From Minwuiaceae bacterium (lineage in GTDB: Bacteria > Pseudomonadota > Alphaproteobacteria > Minwuiales > Minwuiaceae), in the NCBI GenBank assembly GCA_028278525.1, contig JANQEE010000045.1:1-64000 (forward strand): a stretch of DNA of 64,000 nt, written 5' to 3'. Of the stretch, positions 9,529 through 17,803 are shown piece by piece. Every line of letters begins with the position of its first letter. Position 1 is the stretch's first letter. Position numbers and translations under genes: made by a program. Below the pieces are notes generated by a model that searched no databases, was not told where the DNA came from, and saw nothing but the letters and a program-made list of their open reading frames with translations.

Positions 9529-10497
9529 ATGGGGATGCTGGTCGACGGCAAGTGGACGACTGAGATGCCGGATGCGCGCAAGACCGGTGGCAGGTTCGTA
9601 CGCGCCGACGCGGCGTTTCGCAACTGGGTGACGGCCGACGGCAGTTCCGGCTTCAAGGCGGAGGCCGGGCGGTACCACCTCTATGTCAGCCACGCCTGCC
9701 CCTGGGCGCACCGCACCATGATCTACCGGGCACTGAAGGGCCTTAAGGACGCGATCTCGGTGACGGTGGTCGAGCCGCTGATGCTGGAACATGGCTGGGA
9801 AATCGCGGACGGCAACGATCCGGTCAACGGCGCGGCCTGTATGCATCAGGTCTATGCGAAGGCGAAGCCCGACTATACCGGCCGATGCAGCGTGCCGGTG
9901 CTGTGGGACAAGGAAAAGCAGACGATCGTCAGCAACGAGAGTTCCGAGATAATCCGCATGCTCAATTCCGCGTTCGACGGGATTGGCGACGCGGGCCTTG
10001 ATTTCTATCCGGAGCCGCTGCGCATGGAGATCGACGCGATCAACGAACTGACCTACGAGAACATCAACAACGGCGTCTATAAGAACGGCTTTGCGACGGC
10101 GCAGGACGCTTATGAAAACGCTTTCGATGCGCTTTTCGACGCTCTCGACAAATGCGAGGCGCGGCTGGCCGAACAGCGCTACCTGGTTGGCGACAGGATT
10201 ACCGAAGCGGACTGGCGGCTGTTCCCGACACTGGTGCGGTTCGACCCGGTCTATGTCGGCCACTTCAAGTGCAATCTGCGCCGGATCGCCGACTATCCGA
10301 ACCTGTCGAACTATACCCGCGAGCTATACCAGGTGCCGGGCGTCGCCGAGACGGTGCATCTGGACCACATCAAAACCCACTACTATGCCAGCCACCTTGG
10401 CGTGAACCCGACCGGCATCGTGCCGAAAGGGCCGGAAATAGACTACACCGCGCCGCACGACCGCGAGCGGTTCGGCAAAGCTGCCGCCGCGGAGTAG
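9529..10497 (+). CDS. Glutathionyl-hydroquinone reductase (Xi-class GST, YqjG/EcM4-like)
   Basis: Xi-class glutathione transferase that removes glutathione from glutathionyl-hydroquinones. It is 322 residues long, as expected. The catalytic motif is C57-P-W-A-H-R-T in a thioredoxin-like N-terminal domain, followed by VPVLWDKEKQTIVSNESSEIIRMLNSAFD, the glutathione-site cis-Pro/ESS region, and a helical C-terminal domain (GDRITEADWRLFPTLVRFDPVYVGHFKCN). The ATG has a strong GGGAGG 8 bases upstream. The gene stands alone on the plus strand and converges with the zeta-class GST gene, 3 bp away. Aromatic catabolism genes nearby make quinone detoxification a reasonable role. Confidence 0.93.
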   Translation: MGMLVDGKWTTEMPDARKTGGRFVRADAAFRNWVTADGSSGFKAEAGRYHLYVSHACPWAHRTMIYRALKGLKDAISVTVVEPLMLEHGWEIADGNDPVNGAACMHQVYAKAKPDYTGRCSVPVLWDKEKQTIVSNESSEIIRMLNSAFDGIGDAGLDFYPEPLRMEIDAINELTYENINNGVYKNGFATAQDAYENAFDALFDALDKCEARLAEQRYLVGDRITEADWRLFPTLVRFDPVYVGHFKCNLRRIADYPNLSNYTRELYQVPGVAETVHLDHIKTHYYASHLGVNPTGIVPKGPEIDYTAPHDRERFGKAAAAE

Positions 10498-10500
10498 CGC

Positions 10501-11139
10501 TTATGCCGCGTCCGGCTGTTTCTCCGGCGCGGCGTCGGCGAAGGCGGGCAGCTCGTTCAGGCTGTTGGCGATGCGGACGACGGTCGGATAGGGCGTGAGG
10601 TCGCAGTCGAACCGACGGGCGTTGAAGACCTGGGGCACCAGGCAGATATCGGCCAAGCCCGGCGTGTTGCCGTGACAGTATTTGCCGGTGCCCGGACGGT
10701 CGGTCAGCAGACCTTCCAGCCCGCGAAAGCCCTCCGCGACCCAGTGCTGATACCAGCGGCTTTTGACATCGTCCGCCAAGCCAAGTTCACCGGTCAAATA
10801 CTTGAGAACACGCAGATTGTTGAGCGGGTGGATCTCGCAGGCGATGGCCTGGGAGAGCGCGCGGACGCGGGCGCGGCCGAGCGCATCGGCCGGCAGTAAC
10901 GGCGGCTCGGGATGCTGCTCGTCGAGGTATTCGCAGATGGCAAGGGACTGCAGGATCACGTTGCCGTCGTCGACCAGCGCAGGCACCAGGCCCTGCGGAT
11001 TGACCGACAGGTAATCCGACATCGTCTGCGCGCCTTTCTGGAGATGGATGTATTCGTTGTCGGCCGAGAGGCCCTTGAGGTTCAAGGCGATGCGAACCCG
11101 ATAGGCCGCCGACGAACGAAAATAGCCGTATAGCTTCAT
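10501..11139 (-). CDS. maiA: Maleylacetoacetate isomerase (zeta-class GST)
   Basis: Glutathione-dependent cis-trans isomerase converting maleylacetoacetate to fumarylacetoacetate in tyrosine degradation. The 212-residue protein has the zeta signature SSAAYRVRIALNLKG near the N-terminus, NPQGLVPALVDDGNVILQSLAICEYLDEQHPEPPLLP, and the C-terminal LADICLVPQVFNARRFDCDL. It acts between HmgA and FahA, whose genes lie about 5 kb away on the same strand but outside the hpd-hmgA-fahA operon, with a TonB receptor and other genes in between. Family members can also isomerise maleylpyruvate, but the neighbouring homogentisate pathway favours this assignment. Confidence 0.92.
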   Translation of the reverse strand: MKLYGYFRSSAAYRVRIALNLKGLSADNEYIHLQKGAQTMSDYLSVNPQGLVPALVDDGNVILQSLAICEYLDEQHPEPPLLPADALGRARVRALSQAIACEIHPLNNLRVLKYLTGELGLADDVKSRWYQHWVAEGFRGLEGLLTDRPGTGKYCHGNTPGLADICLVPQVFNARRFDCDLTPYPTVVRIANSLNELPAFADAAPEKQPDAA

Positions 11140-11241
11140 GATACCGACCCCAAAGACGTGCGAAACTCAGCGACAGACTAACCCGGCCCGCAACGGCGCA
11201 GAACCCCGAGCTGGCCTTTATTCGCGCGATGTTTCGATTGC

Positions 11242-11292
11242 GTCCCCTCACCCCGGCCCTCTCCCGGCGGGAGAGGATGCGAAGCTGCGATG
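11242..11292. repeat. REP-like palindromic repeat, copy 1
   Basis: About 50 bases beginning GTCCCCTCACCCCGGCCCTC and containing an inverted core CTCCCGGCGGGAG. A second copy at 11925-11975 matches base for base for the first 26 positions and differs at only a few later ones. The two direct copies bracket the DUF899 gene. Such C-rich extragenic palindromes are dispersed in many alphaproteobacterial genomes. Confidence 0.75.
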
Positions 11293-11315
11293 GAGAAACC
11301 GATAGTGACTTTACT

Positions 11316-11337
11316 TATTTAACTCATTGGTTAAATA
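11316..11337. promoter_or_regulatory. Perfect 8+6+8 inverted repeat, candidate operator of the DUF899 gene
   Basis: TATTTAAC-TCATTG-GTTAAATA is a perfect palindrome with 8-base arms in an AT-rich patch 30 bases before the DUF899 start. The form TTTAAC-N6-GTTAAA resembles operators of ArsR/SmtB-type repressors that often sit beside DUF899 or SRPBCC genes, but no such regulator gene is in this window. The assignment to a regulator family is inference. Confidence 0.55.
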
Positions 11338-11366
11338 TTGAAGAACCATATCGGGGAGACCATGCG

Positions 11367-11924
11367 ATGACCGACGCGATGCATCAGCAACTTGCCGACA
11401 AGTACCAGCAAATGATGGCGCTGCAGCAGGAGATCATGGCACTGCAGGCGGCAGCGCCCAAACAAACCGTCGCAGATTATGAACTGACCGACTGGTCGGG
11501 CGAAAAGACGCCGCTGTCGACCCTGTTCGGGACTAAGGATGACCTGATCCTTATCCACAACATGGGCTTCTCCTGCCCTTACTGCACGATGTGGGCGGAC
11601 GGCTTCAACGCGGTGCTGCCGCACATCGAGGAACGCGCCGCGGTGGTGCTGACCAGCCCCGACGACGTCTCGGCGCAGAAGAAGGGCGCAGAGAAACGCG
11701 GCTGGAAATTCCGCATGCTGTCCAACGCCGGCACCAGCCTGAACAAGGACATGGGCTTCGAAGGCGACGACGGCGGGCCGATGCCCGGCTGTACCGTGTT
11801 CCATCGGCAGGACGACGGGACGATCGTCCGCTATGCCGGCGCGCCGTTCGGGCCGGGCGACAAGTTCTGTTCGGTGTTTAGCTTTTTCGAGTTGCTGCCG
11901 CCGGAGGACCAGAGCGGCAATTAA
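11367..11924 (+). CDS. DUF899-family thioredoxin-like protein
   Basis: Cytosolic protein of 185 residues in the DUF899 (thioredoxin-fold, AhpC/TSA-like) family, whose function is not established. Seen: a coiled N-terminal stretch rich in Gln/Met, YELTDWSGEKTPLSTLFG, a redox-like motif MGFSCPYCTMWADGFN with CPYC, then VVLTSPDDVSAQKKGAEKRGWKFRMLS. The ATG at 11367 has GGGGAG about 8 bases upstream; the long open frame before it runs through the repeat and operator and is not coding. The gene with its palindromic operator sits as a cassette between two copies of a REP-like repeat. Many relatives are under ArsR-type control, which fits the upstream palindrome. Confidence 0.85.
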   Translation: MTDAMHQQLADKYQQMMALQQEIMALQAAAPKQTVADYELTDWSGEKTPLSTLFGTKDDLILIHNMGFSCPYCTMWADGFNAVLPHIEERAAVVLTSPDDVSAQKKGAEKRGWKFRMLSNAGTSLNKDMGFEGDDGGPMPGCTVFHRQDDGTIVRYAGAPFGPGDKFCSVFSFFELLPPEDQSGN

Positions 11925-11975
11925 GTCCCCTCACCCCGGCCCTCTCCCGGTGGGAGAGGGTGCGAGGCGGCGATG
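11925..11975. repeat. REP-like palindromic repeat, copy 2
   Basis: Direct copy of the repeat at 11242-11292, starting immediately after the DUF899 stop codon. Its core CCCTCTCCCGGTGGGAGAGGG forms a stronger hairpin than copy 1 and could also serve as a transcript-end stem for the DUF899 mRNA, although no T-tract follows. Confidence 0.75.
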
Positions 11976-12030
11976 TCATCGAAAGGCCTCCCCTTGGGTG
12001 TTGTGTTTCCGGTGAGGGGAAAATTGCTGG

Positions 12031-12849
12031 CTAGTCGGCGCGTAACACCATCGGAAACGTGGCGCAGTCCATTGGGCTGCCGGGTTTGAGCGTCACTTCC
12101 TCGAAGGGCGGCGACATGAAGCCGTCGCGGCGGACGAAGCGGGCGTCATCGCCGGTCCATCGGGTGGCGACGGCGCGGCGGCGGTTGATCGCGGACATGT
12201 TGCCGGGCGCGCCGTGAACGGTGAGCGCGTGGAAGACGATGCAATCGCCGGGTTCCAGGTCCCAGCCGAGTAGCCGATAGGACTCGCGGTCGGCGTCGAT
12301 GTCCGGCACCGTCTCGCCTTCGTTGGACGGATGGTCGGCGCTATCGACGAAGCGCTTCGGCGTGTACCACGTGCCCCAGCGATGGGAGCCGGCCGCGAAC
12401 TCGACCGAGACGTCGCGCGAAACCGGGTCCAGCGGCAGCCAGATCGAGCAGACTTGCCGGCCGTCGACCACCCAGTAGGGTTGATCGTGGTGCCAGGGCG
12501 TGCGGTCGGCGGTGCCCGGTTCCTTGACCAGCACATGCTCGTGAAAGAAATTCACCTTGCGCGACCGCATCAGCCGGCCGGCGATGGCGGCAGCCGGCGA
12601 CTCGAAGGCGAAGGTGCGATACTCAGGGATGCGGTCCCAGTTGCAGTAGTCGCCGAAGAACAGGCCCGGATCGCCTTCGCCGGTGTAATGGTGGGCATAA
12701 CGGCCGGGCTCCGCCATGTTGCGCGCGACGCCACGGGCCAGCAAGTCGAGCCATTCGGGACCGAACAGGCCACGCAGGCAGACGGCGCCGTCGCGTTCGT
12801 AAGCCGCTACATCGTCGTCGGCGACGGCCGGAACATGAATTGCACACAT
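12031..12849 (-). CDS. Phytanoyl-CoA dioxygenase (PhyH) family protein
   Basis: Fe(II)/2-oxoglutarate-dependent dioxygenase of about 272 residues. Metal ligands are visible as the HxD motif in WHHDQPYW (H120, D122) and a distal His in FHALTVHGAPGN (H212), with the following Arg-rich strand NRRRAVATRW able to bind the 2-oxoglutarate carboxylate. FFGDYCNWDRIPEYRTF and DRESYRLLGWDLEPGDCIVF are typical of PhyH proteins. The start used is MCAIHVPAV; an ATG four codons upstream is an equal alternative. It is a monocistronic gene between the DUF899 cassette and the TonB receptor. The substrate is unknown; bacterial homologues hydroxylate varied amino acids, osmolytes and alkyl compounds. Confidence 0.87.
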   Translation of the reverse strand: MCAIHVPAVADDDVAAYERDGAVCLRGLFGPEWLDLLARGVARNMAEPGRYAHHYTGEGDPGLFFGDYCNWDRIPEYRTFAFESPAAAIAGRLMRSRKVNFFHEHVLVKEPGTADRTPWHHDQPYWVVDGRQVCSIWLPLDPVSRDVSVEFAAGSHRWGTWYTPKRFVDSADHPSNEGETVPDIDADRESYRLLGWDLEPGDCIVFHALTVHGAPGNMSAINRRRAVATRWTGDDARFVRRDGFMSPPFEEVTLKPGSPMDCATFPMVLRAD

Positions 12850-12900
12850 GCGTGGGAGCATAACCCCGGCGGCCGTTTGCGGCCACCCAGCCGATACCGG

Positions 12901-12940
12901 CCCCTCCCCCGCCCCCTCGGATGGGGAGGGAGCGGGGTGG
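12901..12940. repeat. C-rich imperfect palindrome, REP-like
   Basis: CCCCGCCCCCTC-GGAT-GGGGAGGGAGCGGGG, an imperfect inverted repeat about 50 bases upstream of the PhyH start. It resembles the repeats at 11.2 and 11.9 kb in composition but is a different sequence. The 274-bp gap from 12850 to 13123 otherwise shows no gene. Confidence 0.5.
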
Positions 12941-13046
12941 CGCCAATGCCGCGATACGCCCTCGACTACGCTACAGGAAGAGGGGTCATGGGGAAAACCG
13001 CGGCCATCGACGAAACGGAACCGGCCGACACCAGCCGGTTAGGGGT

Positions 13047-13091
13047 GGTGCAGCCGGCGCCGTCCCAGGCAAAGCAAGCACCGGCTGCACC
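13047..13091. repeat. 11-bp perfect inverted repeat downstream of TonB receptor
   Basis: GGTGCAGCCGG at 13047-13057 and its exact complement CCGGCTGCACC at 13081-13091 can form a hairpin with a 23-base loop. It lies 32 bases past the receptor stop codon. No T-run follows on either strand, so it is a transcript-stabilising or Rho-linked stem at best. Confidence 0.4.
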
Positions 13092-13123
13092 TTTGAGCGG
13101 CCCGCCATCCTCTTAGCGGTCCG

Positions 13124-15316
13124 TCAAAACTTCACGTCGAGCGAAACGCCGATCAGGCGGCCCGCCCCGGGCGTTTCGACGTCGTCTCTGTCCCTGTACA
13201 GCAGGTACTCCTCGTCAAAGATGTTCTCCGCAAAGACCGTCGCGGTGAGCTGATGGTATTGGAAGCCGAATTGAGCGTTGGCGATGACGAAGCCGTCAAT
13301 CCTGTTCGGCGGCGTCGATGCCAAGCGCGCGAGGGCGCGAAACTGGTCGGTGTATTCGGCATCCGCCCCGACGAAGAAGCCCGACCAGTGGCGATAGAAT
13401 GCACCCGCCGCGACGTTCCATTGCGGCGCCTCCGGCAGCGGATTGCCGGACAGGTCGCCGACCTGCGCGCTGTCGAAATCGTCGAACTCGGCGTCCACAA
13501 AGCCGACGGAGAGCAGCGCCGACAGCCCGTCCATCACCGCCGCCCGCGCCTCGACCTCGAAGCCGTAGGTCTGCGCCTCGCCATCGTTGTCCATAAACCT
13601 AGCCGAAGTCGGATCCAGCGGATCGGAGCGCACGATTACCTGTTGATCCTGCAGGTCCAGGTAGAACGCGTTGGCCGCGATATCGAGCCGGCCGCCGAAC
13701 AGGCGGCCCTTGTAGGACAGTTCATAGTTCCAGGCATATTCCGGGCCGTAATCGACGGCCCGGTACGGGGGAGCGCTGAGCACGCGGCTGCCGCCACCCT
13801 CGGTAAAGCCGCGCTGGACGACGAAACCGACCGTGTGGTTGGGGCCGAACTCCCTGATCAGACCGGCTTTCGGCAACAACACGGTGTCGGAGGGGGAAAT
13901 CGACAGGTCTCTGGCTGGACTCGGGGGTTCATACGTGCTGAGACGCCACTGAAAATCCGAAATGTCCTTTTCTGTATGGTCTACACGGCCGCCGACCAGG
14001 GCTTTCCAACCGGGCAGGAACTCATATGTCGCCTCGCCGAAACCGGCGACGTTCCAGGTCTCGCGACTAAACTCTGTGATAAACACCCTGGTGCCGAAGG
14101 CCGCTAAAATCCTGTTCCGATTACTGTCGTAGGCGTCTTCATAGGATCCGTAGACGCCAAGCGTCGCGTCCAGGAGCTCCCCGGAATAGTTGAGGCGGAA
14201 CTCCTGCGTGGCGAGATCCCGGGCGGAAAACCCCTTTCTTGTTTCGAACTCACCCGGCGCGCCGCGGTTGACGGACGGCCGCCGGGTGTGAGACCGCGAG
14301 TAGCCGGTATGCGACGTGAGTGTGACCCGGTCGGTCAAGCCGTGCGTCACTTCGAGCGCCGTATTGTGAACCCTCGCCCGCCTGACCTCGTACAGCGGGA
14401 AAACATTTGAAGGGTCGCCGCGTTCGTCGTCGAAGTCGAGGCCCCGGCCGGGCCCGAAAATCCTGCCGACGTCGGGCGAATCCTCGGCATAGGAGTAGCT
14501 GAGCAGCGCCCTCGTGTCGGACAACGCCTTCGGTTCCGCCAACAGCTTGCCGCGTACGTTGAGGTATTCGTCCTCGGCATACTCGTCCAGCCGGCGGAAC
14601 TGCTCCAGCGTCGGATAGTTGATGTCCGTCTCGCTCCGCTGATACTCCGCCGAGAAACGCGCGGCGAGCTGGTCCTGCACCACCGGCAGGTTGACCATCG
14701 CGGCCCAGGCCCGCTGTTCGTCCGTGCCGACGGTGCCCTCGCCCGTCGTCTCGAAGCCGTGGACGGGATCCCTGGTTCTCAGGTAGATCGCGCCGGCGAG
14801 CGCGCCGCGGCCGACGAGCGTCGATTGCGGCCCCCGATAAACCTCCACCTGTTCCACATCCCAAAGACCGCGCGCGCCGAGGGGCTGCCGCGAAAACACG
14901 TTCGTGAAGTCCGGAACCGGCGAAGCCTGGCGGACACCGTCGATGAAGACGGTTGCGGCCGGTTCGCTGAACACCGGTTGCACGCCCAACGACCCCATGC
15001 CGCGGATGACGAAGCCCGGATTCTCCGACTGGCGGACGTTACCCAGCAGGCGGAACGAATCGTTCAGCGTGCGCAGTTCCCGCTCCTCGATGTCGCCGCC
15101 GCTGACGATGCCGACGCTGGAGGTGACGTCCTGAAGCGAATCGGTGGTACGCGCGCCGTAGAGCTTGCGCGGCTCGTCCACAGGCGGCCGCGCGCCCGAT
15201 GCCGGCGACGCGGCAATTTCCTGCTGTGCGAACGCCGGAAAGGCGCCCGCAAAAGCCATCCCGGCCGTCGCCAGCAAACCGCCGCTCAGCCGACCGAAAC
15301 GCAACCTCGTTTTCAT
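13124..15316 (-). CDS. TonB-dependent outer-membrane receptor
   Basis: Outer-membrane active transporter of about 730 residues. A signal peptide ending GAFPAFAQQ is followed by a plug domain (VTSSVGIVSGGDIEERELRTLNDSFRLL, FVIRGMGSLG, TVFIDGVRQ, VEVYRGPQSTLVGRGALAGAIYLRTRDP) and a 22-strand-type barrel that ends in the aromatic C-terminal residue (GVSLDVKF). The ATG at 15316 has AGGGGG just upstream; the ATG ten codons earlier lacks a site. Barrel and plug features resemble siderophore receptors of the FyuA/FecA kind, but the ligand is not determined. No TonB-ExbBD, siderophore or ABC uptake genes are adjacent, and no Fur box or cobalamin riboswitch was recognised upstream. Confidence 0.9.
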   Translation of the reverse strand: MKTRLRFGRLSGGLLATAGMAFAGAFPAFAQQEIAASPASGARPPVDEPRKLYGARTTDSLQDVTSSVGIVSGGDIEERELRTLNDSFRLLGNVRQSENPGFVIRGMGSLGVQPVFSEPAATVFIDGVRQASPVPDFTNVFSRQPLGARGLWDVEQVEVYRGPQSTLVGRGALAGAIYLRTRDPVHGFETTGEGTVGTDEQRAWAAMVNLPVVQDQLAARFSAEYQRSETDINYPTLEQFRRLDEYAEDEYLNVRGKLLAEPKALSDTRALLSYSYAEDSPDVGRIFGPGRGLDFDDERGDPSNVFPLYEVRRARVHNTALEVTHGLTDRVTLTSHTGYSRSHTRRPSVNRGAPGEFETRKGFSARDLATQEFRLNYSGELLDATLGVYGSYEDAYDSNRNRILAAFGTRVFITEFSRETWNVAGFGEATYEFLPGWKALVGGRVDHTEKDISDFQWRLSTYEPPSPARDLSISPSDTVLLPKAGLIREFGPNHTVGFVVQRGFTEGGGSRVLSAPPYRAVDYGPEYAWNYELSYKGRLFGGRLDIAANAFYLDLQDQQVIVRSDPLDPTSARFMDNDGEAQTYGFEVEARAAVMDGLSALLSVGFVDAEFDDFDSAQVGDLSGNPLPEAPQWNVAAGAFYRHWSGFFVGADAEYTDQFRALARLASTPPNRIDGFVIANAQFGFQYHQLTATVFAENIFDEEYLLYRDRDDVETPGAGRLIGVSLDVKF

Positions 15317-15627
15317 GAATCCCCCTAGGACTATACTTCGGCGCAAGTCCTAGCGATAAGAATTCAGGAAAACAATACCAACTTCATATTACAATTCATG
15401 GCTATTTTTCAAAAGATACATCAATCTATCACGTAGTAATACGGAAAAATCGTTCCAGTCTTCTACTTATTATCAACACCAATACTAATGAATATCGAAC
15501 CCCATGCATGGTTCACGTGAACTAACGGGAGCCTGCACGGCCTTTGCCACGGCCGTTCGATGGCCATGTCATATACTCATATACGCTGTATGCGGGGGTC
15601 GGCCCGGCCGAAACCGGGCACTTGCGG
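15317..15627. other. AT-rich intergenic region upstream of the TonB receptor
   Basis: A 311-bp gap whose part from about 15350 to 15510 is strongly AT-rich against the surrounding GC-rich sequence. It must hold the receptor promoter. I see no convincing gene, Fur-type palindrome or riboswitch in it; the remainder up to 15627 lies past the fahA stop codon. Confidence 0.6.
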
Positions 15628-16617
15628 CTACGCGGGACCGGCGTAGCTGACCACCTGTTGATCGATTGCACCGAACAGGCTGTCGCCGGCTTCGTCGAAC
15701 ATTTCGATCCGGATGCGATCGCCGAAGCGCATGAACGGCGTTTCCGGCTTGCCGGATTCGATGGTCTCCAGCATACGCTTCTCGGCCAGACAGCAAGAGC
15801 CCTTGGAGCGGTCGACGTTCGACACCGTGCCGGAGCCGACGATGGCGCCCGCGCCTAAGGGGCGGGACTTGGCGGCATGGGCGATCAGGGCCGGGAAATC
15901 GAAGGTCATGTCGGTGCCGGCGTCCGGTTCGCCGAACAGGCCGCCGTTCAGATGGCAAACCAGCGGGCGATGCAGCTTGCCGCCGTCCCAGGCGTCGCCA
16001 AGCTCGTCCGGGGTGACGGCGACGGGCGAGAAGGCGCTGGACGGCTTGCCCTGGAAGAAGCCGAAGCCCTTGCCGAGTTCGCCGGGGATCAGGTTTCGCA
16101 GCGACACGTCATTGACCAGCATGACCAGCTTGATATGGCCGGCCGCGGAATCCGGCGACACGCCCATCTGCACGTCGTCGACGATGACGGCGACCTCCCC
16201 CTCGAAATCAATGCCCCAGTCTTCCGACGCGGCGGCAATGTCATCGCGCGGGCCCAGGAAGGCGTCGGAACCGCCCTGGTACATCAGCGGGTCGGTCCAG
16301 AAGCTCGGCGGCATCTCCGCGCCGCGCGCTTTGCGCACCAATTCCACGTGGTTGACGTAGGCCGAGCCGTCCGCCCACTGGTAGGCGCGCGGCAGGGGCG
16401 AGGCCACGGCGGACTGGTCGAAGTCATGGGCGTCGACTTCAGAGCCGGCGTTGAGTTTTTCGGACACTTCCGCAAGCTGTGGCGCGATCTCCGCCCAATC
16501 GTCCAACGCCGCCTGCATCGTCGGCGCGATATTCGGCACGGCAACGGCCTTCTTCAGGTCGCGGCTGACGACCAACAACAAGCCGTCGCGCCCGCGTTTC
16601 AGCGACGCAAGCTTCAT
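15628..16617 (-). CDS. fahA: Fumarylacetoacetate hydrolase (FAH) family protein
   Basis: Last enzyme of homogentisate breakdown, splitting fumarylacetoacetate into fumarate and acetoacetate; cytosolic, metal-dependent, 329 residues. The FAH fold is seen in YQWADGSAYVNHVELVRKARG, the metal-binding region DFEGEVAVIVDDV (acidic cluster), VMLVNDVSLRNLIPGELGKGFGFFQGKPSSAFSP and GSGTVSN. It is the third gene of the minus-strand operon, 27 bp after hmgA, and with maiA completes the pathway. Some family members act on other acylpyruvates; the operon context makes FAH activity by far the likeliest. Confidence 0.92.
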   Translation of the reverse strand: MKLASLKRGRDGLLLVVSRDLKKAVAVPNIAPTMQAALDDWAEIAPQLAEVSEKLNAGSEVDAHDFDQSAVASPLPRAYQWADGSAYVNHVELVRKARGAEMPPSFWTDPLMYQGGSDAFLGPRDDIAAASEDWGIDFEGEVAVIVDDVQMGVSPDSAAGHIKLVMLVNDVSLRNLIPGELGKGFGFFQGKPSSAFSPVAVTPDELGDAWDGGKLHRPLVCHLNGGLFGEPDAGTDMTFDFPALIAHAAKSRPLGAGAIVGSGTVSNVDRSKGSCCLAEKRMLETIESGKPETPFMRFGDRIRIEMFDEAGDSLFGAIDQQVVSYAGPA

Positions 16618-16644
16618 ACTTCCCTCCCGTAAGATATCGTTAGA

Positions 16645-17790
16645 CTATTCCGCCGCTTCGCGGTTCGCCGCGCCCCAGCTTTGTACGTATTCCAACCATT
16701 CCACGGATTCAGCCTCCGGAGCAATGTCCAGGGGGTCGCGGGTATCGACCATTACCGCGACCTCGTCGGTCGCCTCCGCCTTCTGCTTGAAAGCATTGGC
16801 CAGCGCCTTCGGATGCGGGCCGTGCGGGAAGCCGCAGGGGTGAAAGCTGACCATGCCGGGATGGATGTTGTCGCGGCTGAAGAAATTGCCGGCGTGATAG
16901 AAGATCACTTCGTCGAAATCGTTGTTCGAGTGGAAGAACGGCACTTTGAGCGCGCCCGGGTCGGTCTCGAACGGCCGCGGCACGAAGGTGCAGACGACGA
17001 ACCGCCCCGCCAGGAACGTGGTGTGCGCCGACGGCGGCACGTGATAGCGGTGGCTCATCAGCGGCCGGATGTCCCGCCAGTTCAGCTTGACCGGCGCCAG
17101 ATCGCCCTTCCAGCCGACCACGTCGAGCGGGTTGTAGGGATAGGTGACGGTGGAGATCTCGCCGCGCGCCTGGATCTTGATTCGCCAGGTGCCGTCGCCC
17201 GCCTGCGCCTTATAGGCCTCGTCGATCCTGGGCGTCTCCAGCACCGCGGGGTCGTAGATCGCGTGATCGCCGAGCAGACCCTTGTCCGGCAGCACGTAGG
17301 AATCGTTCGTCGCCTCGATCAGCAGCGCGACGACCGGCTCGGACGGCTCGATCCGCCACGTGGTCGCGCGCGGCAGCATGATGTAGTCGCCTTCCGAAAA
17401 CGGCAGATGGCCGAAATCGCAATAGAGGTCGCCGGCGCCGGCGTGGATGAACAGAAGCTCGTCGCCGTCGCCGTTACGCGCCAGGTGGTCCATCGGCTCG
17501 GAACAGCGCCAGACACGCATCTTGACCGCGCCGTTCGCCATCAGCGGCGTCGCGTCCCACGGGCCGTCATGCGACGCGTTCAGCTTGGTGGTGTCGAAGG
17601 CGCGGGGTTTCAGCGGCCCTTCCCAGTCGATCCAGCCGGTCGGCGGGTTGCGGTGGTAGAGATGCGCGGCCGGGCCGAAGAAGCCCTCCTTGCCGAACTC
17701 GCGCTCGTAGGTGCCGTCCGGCAGGTCCGCATGCGCCTGGCGCGACGCCTCGCCCTCAACCCGATGCAGGGAAATCCATTTCGTTGCCAT
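16645..17790 (-). CDS. hmgA: Homogentisate 1,2-dioxygenase
   Basis: Fe(II) ring-cleavage dioxygenase turning homogentisate into maleylacetoacetate. The protein has 381 residues, belonging to the shorter bacterial form rather than the about 430-residue classical one. Cupin-like segments carry the likely iron ligands in the C-terminal half (MSHRYHVPPSAHTTFLAG, VPFFHSNNDFDEVIFYHAGNFFSRDNIHPGMVSFHPCGFPHGPHP). It lies between hpd (13 bp upstream) and fahA (27 bp downstream) on the same strand, so tight co-transcription is expected. Confidence 0.94.
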   Translation of the reverse strand: MATKWISLHRVEGEASRQAHADLPDGTYEREFGKEGFFGPAAHLYHRNPPTGWIDWEGPLKPRAFDTTKLNASHDGPWDATPLMANGAVKMRVWRCSEPMDHLARNGDGDELLFIHAGAGDLYCDFGHLPFSEGDYIMLPRATTWRIEPSEPVVALLIEATNDSYVLPDKGLLGDHAIYDPAVLETPRIDEAYKAQAGDGTWRIKIQARGEISTVTYPYNPLDVVGWKGDLAPVKLNWRDIRPLMSHRYHVPPSAHTTFLAGRFVVCTFVPRPFETDPGALKVPFFHSNNDFDEVIFYHAGNFFSRDNIHPGMVSFHPCGFPHGPHPKALANAFKQKAEATDEVAVMVDTRDPLDIAPEAESVEWLEYVQSWGAANREAAE

Positions 17791-17803
17791 CTGAGTTGCT
17801 CCG

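Noticed and set aside
11311-11340. CtrA site in front of the DUF899 gene
   Set aside because: The spacing between the two TTAA elements is 8, not 7, and the site is better explained as a perfect 8-base-arm palindrome.
13047-13091. Hairpin as an intrinsic terminator of the TonB receptor gene
   Set aside because: The stem is perfect but the loop is long (23 bases) and no T-tract follows on the minus strand, so it is listed as a repeat only.
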